A DNA stretch of 64,000 bases, taken from assembly GCA_002794785.1 (NCBI GenBank), contig NBBA01000012.1, forward strand, positions 1,426,001 through 1,490,000. The letters are read 5' to 3'. Positions within the stretch are counted from its first letter, which is position 1. Each line of letters opens with the position of its first letter. This stretch comes from Coniferiporia sulphurascens. Taxonomy: Eukaryota > Basidiomycota > Agaricomycetes > Hymenochaetales > Hymenochaetaceae. Both the position numbers and the translations under genes were made by a program. Shown here piece after piece: positions 13,501-23,592 of this stretch. The notes under the pieces were generated by a model. That model was not told the DNA's origin. It did not search any database and worked only from the letters and a program-made list of their open reading frames with translations.

Positions 13501-14451
13501 CGTCAGATCTCCCCCGAGGTGAACCATGATACGACTACGGCGGCTACGGTGTGTGCCTCTGCTCTGTATTGCAGTCCCATCAGTCCTGTATTACACCACC
13601 AATCCAATTCAGTGTTGTTCGCCAGCGGAGGTCCGGTCAATTCCGTCACCAACACATTTCGTCTCGCGGCGAATGTTTTGCTCCTCGCAGGCACGAATGC
13701 TCATATTCTATTTATGCGGTATGTGAGATTTCGTGTGACCGGTTGTCGTGGTGCCCAGATACTGCGGTCAGGGGTCTCTCAAAAGTGTCAGTCCGAGGTG
13801 TATACGACATGTTAAATATGGCGAGTTGTTGAGCCGGTTACCCCTTCCGTCATGCATTGATTGGCCGTTGATGTCTTGACTGCCGCCGTCCAGATTGCTT
13901 CGAGTACGGCCGCTTTGCTCTGAACAAGCATATGGTGATTCATCCAACATGTTGTGCATCGGTAATCGAGACAAGATAAATTGCAACAGGTGGAGCTGAA
14001 AGGGGTAAGCTACAGTAATGCTGGGAATGGTGCGAATAATAGCTAATGATATAAATAAAACTGGACAGGGCCGCAAGGTCAAGAGTTGCGAAACGAGATT
14101 AGAGGTAAAATGCGGGATTGATGTGAACAATAAACAAAGGGTCTTGCGGGTGGGTAAGAATTAATGGTTGAGATCTGTCCCGTATACATCTATGATAATG
14201 GTCCGTCTGTTCTTTCCAGCTCTGCATCCAGGTCTGATTAATGGTTGAAGTAGGTTATCGGGCGTGAAAATGTCCAGCCCGCGCGGATAAGTGATGTGCG
14301 AAAGCGAAAGGCAAATCTATCCGCGTGTTTGTGAGCTCGGAGTTTCCGCAGATCTGTTCCGTAAGGTACTCACAATAGGCCACAATGGTCGTAATGATAC
14401 AGCTGTCCGGAGATAGTATGAATATGGCTGCAATGCCGAGCGGCGTCGCGC
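10575..14451. other. Gene-poor stretch after trehalase
   Basis: About 3.9 kb with no recognisable gene. Open frames exist (the longest is 183 codons at 12766-13317 on the minus strand), but none shows a family motif, clear splice structure or biased codon use. A TATAAA-like string at 12839-12844 (+) has no convincing gene after it. A short inverted repeat (AAAGGGC, 4-nt loop, GCCCTTT) lies near 12905. I see no transposon ends or tRNA. Confidence 0.5.
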
Positions 14452-14601
14452 TCAGAGGAAGACGGGGCCATTTGACTGTGCCGCACTCTTGATGGTGTCT
14501 TTCGACGAGCCCTTGGTGCCTTTGCCAGACTGGTTAACGGGGACTGCGCTCTGCTCAATGGATGCGACGCGGGAGGCGGCGGGAGAGTTAAAGCGAGGCA
14601 T
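14452..14601 (-). CDS. Candidate 49-residue small protein, unknown
   Basis: Short ORF from ATG 14601 to TGA 14452, not recognised as any family. It stands out from the surrounding noise for three reasons. The ATG sits in a good context (TTGCCATGCC). Third codon positions are rich in C and G. The 150 bases upstream look like a basidiomycete promoter: a TATAAGA string at 14746-14740, then a C/T-rich leader. The product is hydrophilic, rich in Ser, Ala, Gly and Lys, with no signal peptide or membrane segment. It could also be the first exon of a longer gene or a chance ORF. Confidence 0.3.
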   Translation of the reverse strand: MPRFNSPAASRVASIEQSAVPVNQSGKGTKGSSKDTIKSAAQSNGPVFL

Positions 14602-14739
14602 GGCAAGTGGATAGGGCGGGTTGCTGGTATGGTCTGAAGGATGGGGACCGACTTGTCGAGAAGAGGCGGATGAGAGCGGGCGGTGAGGAGAGGATTTGCG
14701 AGGGATGAATAGTGAGTGACCGAGGCGAAAGCTGCGCGC

Positions 14740-14746
14740 TCTTATA
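14740..14746 (-). promoter_or_regulatory. Possible TATA box for the 49-codon ORF
   Basis: TATAAGA on the minus strand, about 140 bases before the ATG at 14601, followed by a pyrimidine-rich tract. The case rests on position and composition only. Confidence 0.3.
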
Positions 14747-17700
14747 CTGCTACGAACATAGCCCAGGCTAAAGATGACCGGAAAGGGATAATAGAGATGG
14801 GCTCGGGCTTCCTTCCATTCTGACTCAAACGACATCAGCGGAGACGGAACCGCCACGCCATAGCCAATATACGGTCTCAAGATTTGCTGAGTTTGCGACG
14901 CTACACACACGTCAGGTCGACTTGCGGATCAGGGTGCAGGTCCGTTGTCCCACGGATAGGTTCAGGAAACGCATCAGGATTTCGCTCGGGCATTGATGCA
15001 AGTTACCGGATTCGAAGTTACACACCAATGCCGATGCGCCCCATTGTGATGGCGATTGCGTATACTTTTTTTTCTGCTTAGGTTTCACTGCGCCGAAAAC
15101 GGAGTGGGCGCGTCTGAGGCGAGTTCGACATGCGTGCCTCATCGACCACTCGTCTTGAACGCTGGGTGCTTCTCGCGCTCACGGCACTGGTCTGAAGATA
15201 CAACCCATCTATAGAAGTAATTAAAGTATTTAAAAAGCCCCTAGATTTTTTTCTGCCCCTCCTTGAAGATCAGGGACGTCTTCGCTGCCAGAGATCCTGC
15301 GAAGAGGAAATCAGGCCGTAAGCGCGGAGTGTACAACGACTACCTTTCTGGGATGCTTAGCCAACTCTCTTGTTTCTGCTTCCACCTCGAGGCAGCGGAT
15401 TTTACACAGCACCCTGCCGTCCTTCTCGGACAAAAAAATTGGCAAGAATCCACTGAAATATTCGCAGTAACCACAATCGATAGCGGTGCCGTTTTGCAAA
15501 CATGGTGCGAGCACAATCTATCGGAAGTCACGTAAGCATTATCAGCGTCGTAGCTCGCACAGGCTACACGGGGCAGCTCCTTTGCCCCCATTCAACACAC
15601 TGGGCAGTGCGGCGGTCCTGGGGCGCAGTTCGCTTGGGCATTTTTTTTGAGAATATTGTTTGCGATTACGACCTCTGTGAGCGCCCATCCGGCCGGCGCC
15701 TCACGCCTGTGTCCAGCCACTGGTTGCCATTCCGCGTTGCTGCGGTGCACAGCGTGAAGCTTGACTAACGGGGTTTTTGACGCCAGCCAAAACTGACGTG
15801 TACTGCGTAAAATTATATGTATTCAAGACGTATCTTGGACGTATCTTTCATTGATCAGCGGCCTGCATTATTCATCAACAAATCACTCGAGTCAACTGCG
15901 TACGCGTCCATGGCGCTCACCCGGAAGTCTGCTTCAACCGACGTCTTTCCCGATGTATGAACTAAGAATCCTAATACACTGATCCTGAGCTACTGCAGTA
16001 TAGGGTTTTTGCCATGACTCGATCCATTCCTCGTACTTTGTGTTTCCCTCCCAAGATGTCCTGACTAACGCTCGTGTCCTTGACTCGTGCTTTGCGGTGC
16101 GCTGTGAAGCGACCCTTGCCCTTAATGTTCTGACTGGTGGATCATCGCATCTCTTGTGTACCTACGCGCGCAGGTACACGGACTTAAATCAGCAAGCCCC
16201 CGGAGTCGATTACAGATGATCTATCCGTGTGCCGGGTGTGCCGATCTTGAGGACTGTGCGACCTCATATGCCACCGGCGGGTGCAGAGAGCTCGCCTGTG
16301 CCTTATTCCAACCTCCCGGAGACCCTCGAAATTTCATATATCTTTGTAGACAGCACGAATTGCTTTCGAAGCTGCTTTAGCCTTGGTGATATTTTGATTC
16401 AGGGCTTTCTCGGCCAATTCAACAGGTATCGGTTACAGACGCCGCCTAGCTAGATTCTCCCAAGCGGTGTTCCCGTCAGCTTCAGAAGCTGGGTGCTCTT
16501 ATTGGCCCCTGAAACCGCGAAACGAAGGTTTTCGACTAAAGCATCAACCCTATCACCGCATAGCAGTCGTCGTCTTTTTATCAAATAAGCCGACACATTT
16601 ACGACACCGTAGCGGTATTTCCCGATACGCATCAAGCCCTCGCTTACGGGATGAACTCGCTACCAATACGCCTGCATACTGGTACATATCTGCTTCTCGT
16701 TCTTTATGATTTAATTTCGCCCGAGTTAGGTTCAGATAAATGAACTTGACCTTTCTGACCTTGAGTGCTGATTCCCTTCGGACTTCGGGTCCGACCATCG
16801 CGACCTTTTTTCATTCTTTTTTCCAATGCCACCGAGCTAGGCTTCTAGCCAGCGAGACGAAACTTGTGTGGCGAGCAGTTACTATCTGTTAGGTAAGCGC
16901 GAAGCAGTACCCGGCCACTTGCTGCAGTGTGCTCATCTTCGCACTTACGCCGGGCAAAGGATTCTCGTCCAGCCATGCGATCGCCCGTATCGCTGGCCAT
17001 CCGTTTCATGCCTGACATCGGGATCGGGATTACAGATGCGGCTTTGTAAGATCGCACAAGATAACAGTATCCACCTATTGCCGGTACGTTGTCAGCACAG
17101 TCATGGCTAAACTCACTCTTCTGTCTCGTAATGCAGGACGGTGAATAAACGGCTTATGACCGATGGAAAAGCACAGTCACGATTAGCGGGCCTTTTTGCA
17201 CTGCCGCTGGCTCCTTTAATTCTTTGGCTACCAGCGCCCACAGTCTAAAGCTTACAATATGACACGAGACTGACTTCAATGCGCCGCGGCGGGCGACCGT
17301 TTCATGCCCGCGCATCTGTGCAGTGATGTCGAAACGCGCGGTGGCGTCGAACTACGCTGCACATGGTCCTCATACCAGCGCTGTTGCGTTGCTTCACCAA
17401 CATCAGTGGTGTCCCTCCACACAATCACGCAAAACGTGGTCGAGTCGGCGTCCAGCCCTGCACTAGGTCCAAACGACCGTAACGCCGAGCCAGTTTTCGC
17501 GACCCTTCCCACGAATTCCATGCGATCTGCAGAAGTTGTCTCGGAGGGATCGCGAGATCACGGCGCTCCCTGTCCTGTGTACAGTAGTTGCAAAAAAGAA
17601 AGTTGTATTTCCGTTTTCAATCGTACGTGCGGGAAGTTTAGTCCAGATATGTAGCTCTAAGCGGGGACAGAAGTAGGACGAAACGGCTTCGTAGCGGCGC

Positions 17701-18382
17701 TGGTGCGCGCCCAGCGAGTCGGTGCAGTACCGTCGCCGACACAGTCCCGACTCAAGGTTGGGGCCCGCCTCGTGTCAATGACCAGAGCGGATCGGAATAG
17801 TACTAGACTCTACTAGCATTCAGTTATTTGCAGTGCCGCATGTGTGTATATGCAATGACGCGAGGATATTTCGGGGAATTTGAAACTATAAGAAGCCAGG
17901 GTGGAAAGGCGAATAGAAAAAAAATGCCGGGGTATTTCATTTCGGGACGAGGCGGTGGTAAAGTTGTTTCTTTATTAGGATATCGGCGAATACTACGTTG
18001 CGAAAGGAAATGCCTGGGCGCGGGAGGCAGAACAATCATGCGCAGAGGAGTCATCGTCCGAGTTGTTATGTTGCCAACAGACATGTTCGCCGTCTGCCCC
18101 TGCAAGACAAAGCGCTGCGCATACGTGAGCACATATGTTTTAGTCCGTGATAGTAACTAATCACTTATTTTGGTCTTTCCCGCTGCAGGCCGGCGTTGGT
18201 GATTTTAAGACCCGTTTTCGGTAGCTCCGGGCCCACGTCGATCTCTATCCGTAATCCACGCCACCCTTTTTTGGCACCGAGCGGACCTGTCTAGCCACAG
18301 GCATCAGTCAGCAGCGAGCACAAAAAGGACTCAGCAATCCAAGCAATCCCTCACCAATCTCCAGCCCCAAAGAACGGTAATA
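14747..18382. other. Gene-poor stretch before the quinone oxidoreductase
   Basis: About 3.6 kb without a recognisable gene, RNA or mobile element. The open frames are all short (under 120 codons) and carry no family motif. The last few hundred bases must contain the promoter of the oxidoreductase gene starting at 18383. Confidence 0.5.
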
Positions 18383-20208
18383 ATGGCTCAGATGAGAGCA
18401 ATACTCGTAAAGAACGGTGCAGGAGGCGTGGAGGATCTTTTCTTTGGCAACACGGCGCGGCCGAAACCATCAGCGAGAGAAATTTTGGTCAAGGTGAGCG
18501 CTCGTCTGTGGAGGCTCGGATAGTTGGACTTGAAACTTCTCCGTAATGTTCGTATATGGAGAAGCCAAGGCACAGTAGCATTGAACCCATTGCTAGGAAT
18601 ACCGCCTCACCATTCTGTAACCCTATGCTAAAACGGGCTAAACCTTTTTATTTGATCCTGCAGATTAAGGCGTTCGGGTTAAATCGCATGGATATTTATC
18701 AGCGTAAAGGAGCCTACCCAGTCCCTCCGGGTGCATCACAGGTTCTTGGCGTCGAGTTCTCCGGTCACGTCGCTGAGATCGGCACCGACGTAACGCAGTG
18801 GAATATAAATGACGAAGTCTTCGGTCTTGCTGCTGGGGTATGTGAAAGAATAGCCCTTATCTGCTCGTATCAATGTTGAACAATAGCATTTACTCCACAG
18901 GGCGCCTATGCAGAGTTCATAACAGTTCCAGATACTCATGTCATTCGGAAGCCCTCGCATCTCTCTTGGGTAGATGCCGCTAGCATTCCAGAAAACTGGT
19001 TAACTGGTATGTATAAGAATTGAACAATGGGCTGTGCCTTGATGTGCGCGTGGCAAAGGGCCCACCTTAGAAGCATTTGATCGGCACTGGCGGGCGAGGA
19101 CAGCAACAGACGCTCTATTTATACGCATCTGAATCTGAACTCTAGCTGATTTTTGTTCTCCGTCCTCGCAGCGTATCAAGCCCTTGTCAAAATAGGGAAA
19201 GTGAAGGCTGGGGATAACGTCCTCGTGCACGCGGGCGCGTCGGGTGTCGGATTGGCCGCAAATCAGCTCGCGCGGTTTTACGGCGCGTAAGTTTACGGAT
19301 ATAATAGCTTTTTTTTTAACTCATCAAGCAAACACAGCACTTATGAAAATGTTCTATTTATAGAAAAACAGTCACTACCACCGCTTCAACGAAGGAGAAG
19401 CTAGATTTTCTGCTTGCGCTTCCTGACGGGGGGTTGAGCGCGACGCATGCTGTGAATTACAAGACACAGGACTTTTCTGCGGAGGTCAAGAAGGTGACCG
19501 ATGGCAAGGGCGTAGACGTAATCGTCGACTTTGTCGGCCAGAGCCACTGGCAGAAGAATATCGATTCCCTGGCCGTCGATGGGCACATGACGATGCTCGC
19601 TTTCCTGAGTGGTAAGCGAACTTTTTTTTCTACATGGGAGGCCGTCGCCCCGGTAGTACTTGATGGTTCCACGACCATCCCCCGTTTCTATACGGCCTGA
19701 TAACTTACGACACTTCTTGCAACTGACGCTGAGAATTTTTTTCTCCAGGCGCGGAAGTGGCCAACTTCAATCTCTCTCCTTTGCTGTACAAGCGTCTGCA
19801 CATCGAGGGGTCGACGCTTCGATCTCGGTCTGTGGCCTATCAGACCGAGTTGATATCGCAGTAAGGGATAGCTGTAGCTGCTGAAACGAGGAGAACTAAT
19901 GATGTGCATTGCTAAATCCAAAGATTCAAGGACGACATCCTAGGAGGCCTTACTGATGGAAGATTGAAGACTTACATCCATAAGGTGAATTACTTCAGTG
20001 TCCCTCTCAGTTCCGTTCCCAGCATCAGAACGCTCAAGGCAGGCTCTAGGTCTATCCATGGACGGAGATCCAAGAGGCCCATCGCGAAATGGAGGCAGAT
20101 AAGAATATGTAAGGAACTGTTTCACGGAGGGAGTTGCCCGCGTACTGACCGCCCCGGTCTATTTTTATTTTTATTTTTAGCGGGAAGATCATTGCGGAAG
20201 TGGTGTAG
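18383..20208 (+). CDS. Zinc-independent quinone oxidoreductase, PIG3-like (MDR superfamily)
   Basis: NADPH-dependent medium-chain reductase that would reduce quinones in the cytosol. Nine exons: 18383-18493, 18664-18837, 18901-19006, 19172-19286, 19364-19611, 19749-19860, 19924-19984, 20050-20108, 20181-20208, giving 337 residues, normal for the family. Family landmarks in order: [13 protein letters not shown] near the N-terminus, [12 protein letters not shown], the nucleotide-binding [27 protein letters not shown], and the C-terminal [15 protein letters not shown]. No zinc-ligand pattern of alcohol dehydrogenases is present. All nine exons keep frame, and the short last exon (28 nt) ends IIAEVV before the stop. 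The true substrate could be another alpha,beta-unsaturated carbonyl. Confidence 0.92.
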
Positions 20209-20521
20209 ACTGGCCCGCGCCATCGGTAGTGAGAAGTACCGACGCGTCCATGCAATGTAGCAAGTTGGAAAGGCTTCCTTTGTAAATAATGCATGTGAAG
20301 CGCTACACCTTAAACGAATATAATAAGAAAGGGGTCAAGGAACAGCAGCTACCGGCGGACGGGTCATTAATCTATCCCGCCTGGCGGGGGTACCTAAGTC
20401 TGATTAACGTCCAGAGTTTGGAAGGGGTTTCTTTTTGTAAATCGCCTCTATCCGGTCAATCCACGGCCTTCGAAGTTCGCGTCCTGAATACTACTCACGA
20501 CCGACCTGAAGAGTCCCACCC
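20209..20521. other. Intergenic after quinone oxidoreductase
   Basis: About 310 bases with the oxidoreductase 3' flank. Exons upstream of the unidentified gene at 20522 may lie here but could not be resolved. Confidence 0.4.
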
Positions 20522-20882
20522 TTGTCTGAGGCGATCGACAATCAGATTGACCTGGGCTCGAGCTCGTCGTTGGTCCTGACTTTTTACACGCTTGATAAAA
20601 TTACCGGGTCGCTCATTCGTTTTGGCGTACGTTTGCTGATGTATTGTGACGGAATATACACTGAAGCTCGACTAGGGACTCGAGTCCAGGCTCTAGATTC
20701 TGATTTGTCCTCTTTATCTGGTCATTCGGGAATACCCGAAGCACGTGCTCGAACCCGCCGCTGTCATTCCCCCAACGTTTTGCGACCCCCGCCACAAGGT
20801 ACTGCCGACCCTCAAACGTTGGAGACACACCGTAGTCCTAGAGCGTCCACCTCGTTTCTCCAGCCTCCTTGGCTATGTCTGA
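20522..20882 (+). CDS. Unidentified protein, C-terminal two exons
   Basis: Not recognised. A reading frame through 20522-20626 (SEAIDNQIDLGSSSS, then TFYTLDKITGSLIRFG) ends at a consensus donor, GTACGT. The intron 20627-20696 ends CTCTAG, and the frame resumes at 20697 (ILICPLYLVIREYPKHVLEP, then PPTFCDPRHKVLP and LKRWRHTVVLERPPRF) to a TGA at 20880-20882. The join is in phase and both pieces have coding-like composition rich in charged and aromatic residues. An in-frame stop lies just before 20522, so at least one upstream exon with the start must exist if the gene is real. It could also be a decayed gene. Confidence 0.35.
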
Positions 20883-21417
20883 GATCTAAATGGTTTCTTG
20901 ACATCCTGCAATGTACTCGCTTTCGCTGCCCATTCCAGTTGCTCAATTCCTGCGGCGCTTGTTCAACGTCATCTCGTCGCTCACGATCTCGAATCAATAC
21001 TTTTTGCTGCAAAAGACTGACTTGGAAGCTGGAAGAGAGAACTCTGCGAGACAGGATGCCCCGAAGCAGTACTGCGAGAAGGCAGATGCGCGCTCTGAAG
21101 AGTTGACGGCGGAGCAAAGGTCGGAAGGCGCTCAACATCCGTGTAATTTGACTCATATCTGCGAGATGAATGTTTGCTGATGGCTATACAGCGAATAATC
21201 GCGATGGTACCGATGCACCCTCATACGCCGACTGGAGCCATCTAAGGCCGTGGAGATCGCCTTTGAGACAGCCTCCGCCCTCCCAACAGACGCGCTCACC
21301 TCCGCCCAACGAGGAAAATAAGAGTGATGCATCCCCAAGCGAACAGCCTTCGCCATCAGCGCCGTCTACCCCACCGACTAACCCTCGACTACCCGGCACA
21401 AACTCTGGGAGCTGCCA
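20883..21417. other. Region upstream of the lipase, with coding-like frames
   Basis: About 530 bases. A minus-one-phase frame around 21223-21312 reads EPSKAVEIAFETASALPTDA before a stop. Another frame around 21310-21409 reads a Ser/Pro/Thr-rich linker that would join the lipase start only after a one-base change at GGG 21407-21409. These may be the true N-terminus of the lipase, broken by small indels or by unrecognised introns. Confidence 0.35.
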
Positions 21418-22920
21418 ATGTCCCCATTGCATGCGCTTATGCTAAACCCGACCCTGTTCGACCCTGTTCGAAGACCCCGCTTTCCCATCGTGCTCTGCCA
21501 CGGTACGCGTTTTATAATCCTCGGCAGTGCAGAAACTGCGGTCTGATTCTGGTGGCCGAAGGCTTGTACGGTTATGACGTCAGAGGGCCCTCGTCTTTCC
21601 CCATGCTCCAGATTCACTACTGGTCGAATGTGATGAAGGTCGTCAAAAAGAAAATTGGCGCAGAGGTCATAGTCACGGGAGTGCCTGGGTAAAAATTCAT
21701 TGATTGACGACGAACTCGTGCCTGATATTGATGGCATTTATGCAGGACGGGCTCAATTGAGTCCCGTGCTGAATGTATGGATAGCTTTCTGCGGGAAAAG
21801 GCGCGTGGGCAGGACGTGAATTTCATAGCCCATTCGATGGGCGGCCTCGATTGCCGACATTTGATAAGCCATGTCAAGCCAGGGGACTACCGCCCGGCAT
21901 CACTGACGACTATTTGCACACCTCATCGTGGGAGCCCATTCATGGATTGGTGCACGGCAAGCGACTTTATCACATCGTAATATTAATGACGGTCCTGACG
22001 TTTGTTTGTAGAACAACATCGGCATCGGGAAACTCCAGGATCAGGCAAAGCGAGACGGGCGAGATGTTCCTGACGTCACAAATCCGCTATCAGCGTTTTC
22101 GCTTGCCAGCTTTCCATCCTCGCTAACTACGCTCTTGCTCTCGGTCCTGGATTCACCCGCATATGCAAATCTCAGCACACACTACCTCGAGAATGTTTTT
22201 AACCCCGCTACGCCCAACGATCCTCGTGTGCGTTACTACAGCGTTGCAGCCCGTACGGCAAACATAAGCGTCTGGCACCCGTTATGGCTGCCGAAGATGG
22301 TGCTCGATGGCGTTGAGGCACGGGAGCGTGAGACACAAAAAATTGCGGCATTGGTGCCTCCTGATGGTTGGGGGAACGACGGTCTGGTGAGCGTGCGGAG
22401 CGCGCAGTGGGGGGAGTTCCTTGGCACGCTCGAGGGCTGTGATCACTGGGATGTGCGCGGTGCACGCAGCGGTGTGGGTGGCGACGGCGAGTGGCATGTC
22501 GACATCTCGAGCGTAGTGCGCAGTTCGCTCTCGGACCCTCTGTCGCATTTGAACGCGAACTGGCGGGAGTGGGGCCGGTTGATTGGGCTGTGGCGTAAGG
22601 AGGAAGAACGTCGGCAGGAGAACGAGCGTGAGCTGGAGAGGAAGGAGGGTCGCATACGTGCCAGTCATGTAGCCACGAGGTCCGAGTCTGAAGACGCGGT
22701 GCTCAAGTCGTCTACGGACAAACTATCGGCTGTGTTCGACTGGGTCGCTGAACAGGTTCCACTGAAGAGGTCTCCGGGGGTGTCCTGTATCGAGAAGGAG
22801 GCTGACGCGGCGAGGACGAAGGCGAGCAAGGAGCGCGAGGCGAAGGACCCGCGTTTACGATTCGATCTGGAGCGGTTCTACATTGCGCTGTCGCGGAAGC
22901 TGTACGACGACGGGCTGTAG
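21418..22920 (+). CDS. Lipase, alpha/beta hydrolase of the mitochondrial triacylglycerol lipase type
   Basis: Predicted lipid esterase. Exons: 21418-21502, 21562-21688, 21746-21956, 22012-22920, giving at least 443 residues. The oxyanion-side motif RFPIVLCHGLYGYD is assembled across intron 1, and the nucleophile elbow AHSMGG puts the catalytic Ser near residue 101. TICTPHRGSPFMDW and LLVPPDGWGNDGLVSV-like blocks (here ALVPPDGWGNDGLVSV) and WDVRG follow, with a charged, helical C-terminal extension. Phase demands that intron 3 (21957-22011) uses a GC donor: ACG then gcaagc. The start is uncertain; ATG 21418 is the first in-frame Met after a stop at 21379, and homologues usually carry more N-terminal sequence. 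Closest in style to yeast Tgl2; mitochondrial location is inferred from the family, not from a visible presequence. Confidence 0.85.
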
Positions 22921-23592
22921 GGTAGGATTCAGAGGCCGTATCGGGTCGTTGGTTGACATTGGTTGTAATTTTCGTATTTCGTTTTTTTTTTCCGGTCGGC
23001 AATTGCGCTTGCGAGATGCCCGATAACGTTTGTCGGATATGTACGTACGTGTATAATAGGAATGTTTCGGAGGATGGATGGATGGATAGAGGTTTCCAAG
23101 ACGAAAGTGATATAAATAATAGTTAAATTAATCAATGAGAGGAATCGTTCTATCTGCATCGCTGTCTCATCTGCACTGTTCGGGCTAGTAAGTTGCCTTC
23201 AAAGCTCAAGCTCAAGTTCAAGTTCAAGTTCGTACCATTAATACAGTATTGAATCTGTTTTGAAAACATGCATGCATGCAGTACTAGTATTAGCATGCGT
23301 GCGAGGTACATGCCGTATTAGGAAGCGGCGCGGCGCCTCCTATGATCGTAGGATAGGATAGGTAGGTAGTATCTCAGGATCTCAGGATCCTAGGCTGTAT
23401 CGGCATATTCGAGTCCGAGTCGCCAACCCCACTGAACCGAGAAGGGGTTGTACCTTTACCTTTGTATCTCTATCTCTCGATCTTTTCGAACGCAGTACAA
23501 CGCAGTACAGCACGGACGCAGCACGAACGCAAACGCAACGCGACGTAAACCTCAAACAGACTCGGATACACACACTGGGATACAGTACTAGT
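22921..23592. other. Intergenic between lipase and GGTase beta
   Basis: About 670 bases between two same-strand genes. It contains a short microsatellite (see 23204-23231) and scattered near-repeats such as GGATAGGATAGGTAGGTAG near 23350. No other gene or RNA is seen. Confidence 0.5.
23204..23231. repeat. Hexanucleotide microsatellite (GCTCAA/GTTCAA)
   Basis: About 4.5 copies of a six-base unit, two as GCTCAA and then GTTCAA. It is a short simple repeat with no visible function. Confidence 0.7.

Noticed and set aside
13486..13840. Frame with NPIQCCSPAE, reminiscent of a hydrophobin CC motif
   Set aside because: The eight-cysteine pattern cannot be completed in any splice arrangement and no signal peptide lies upstream.
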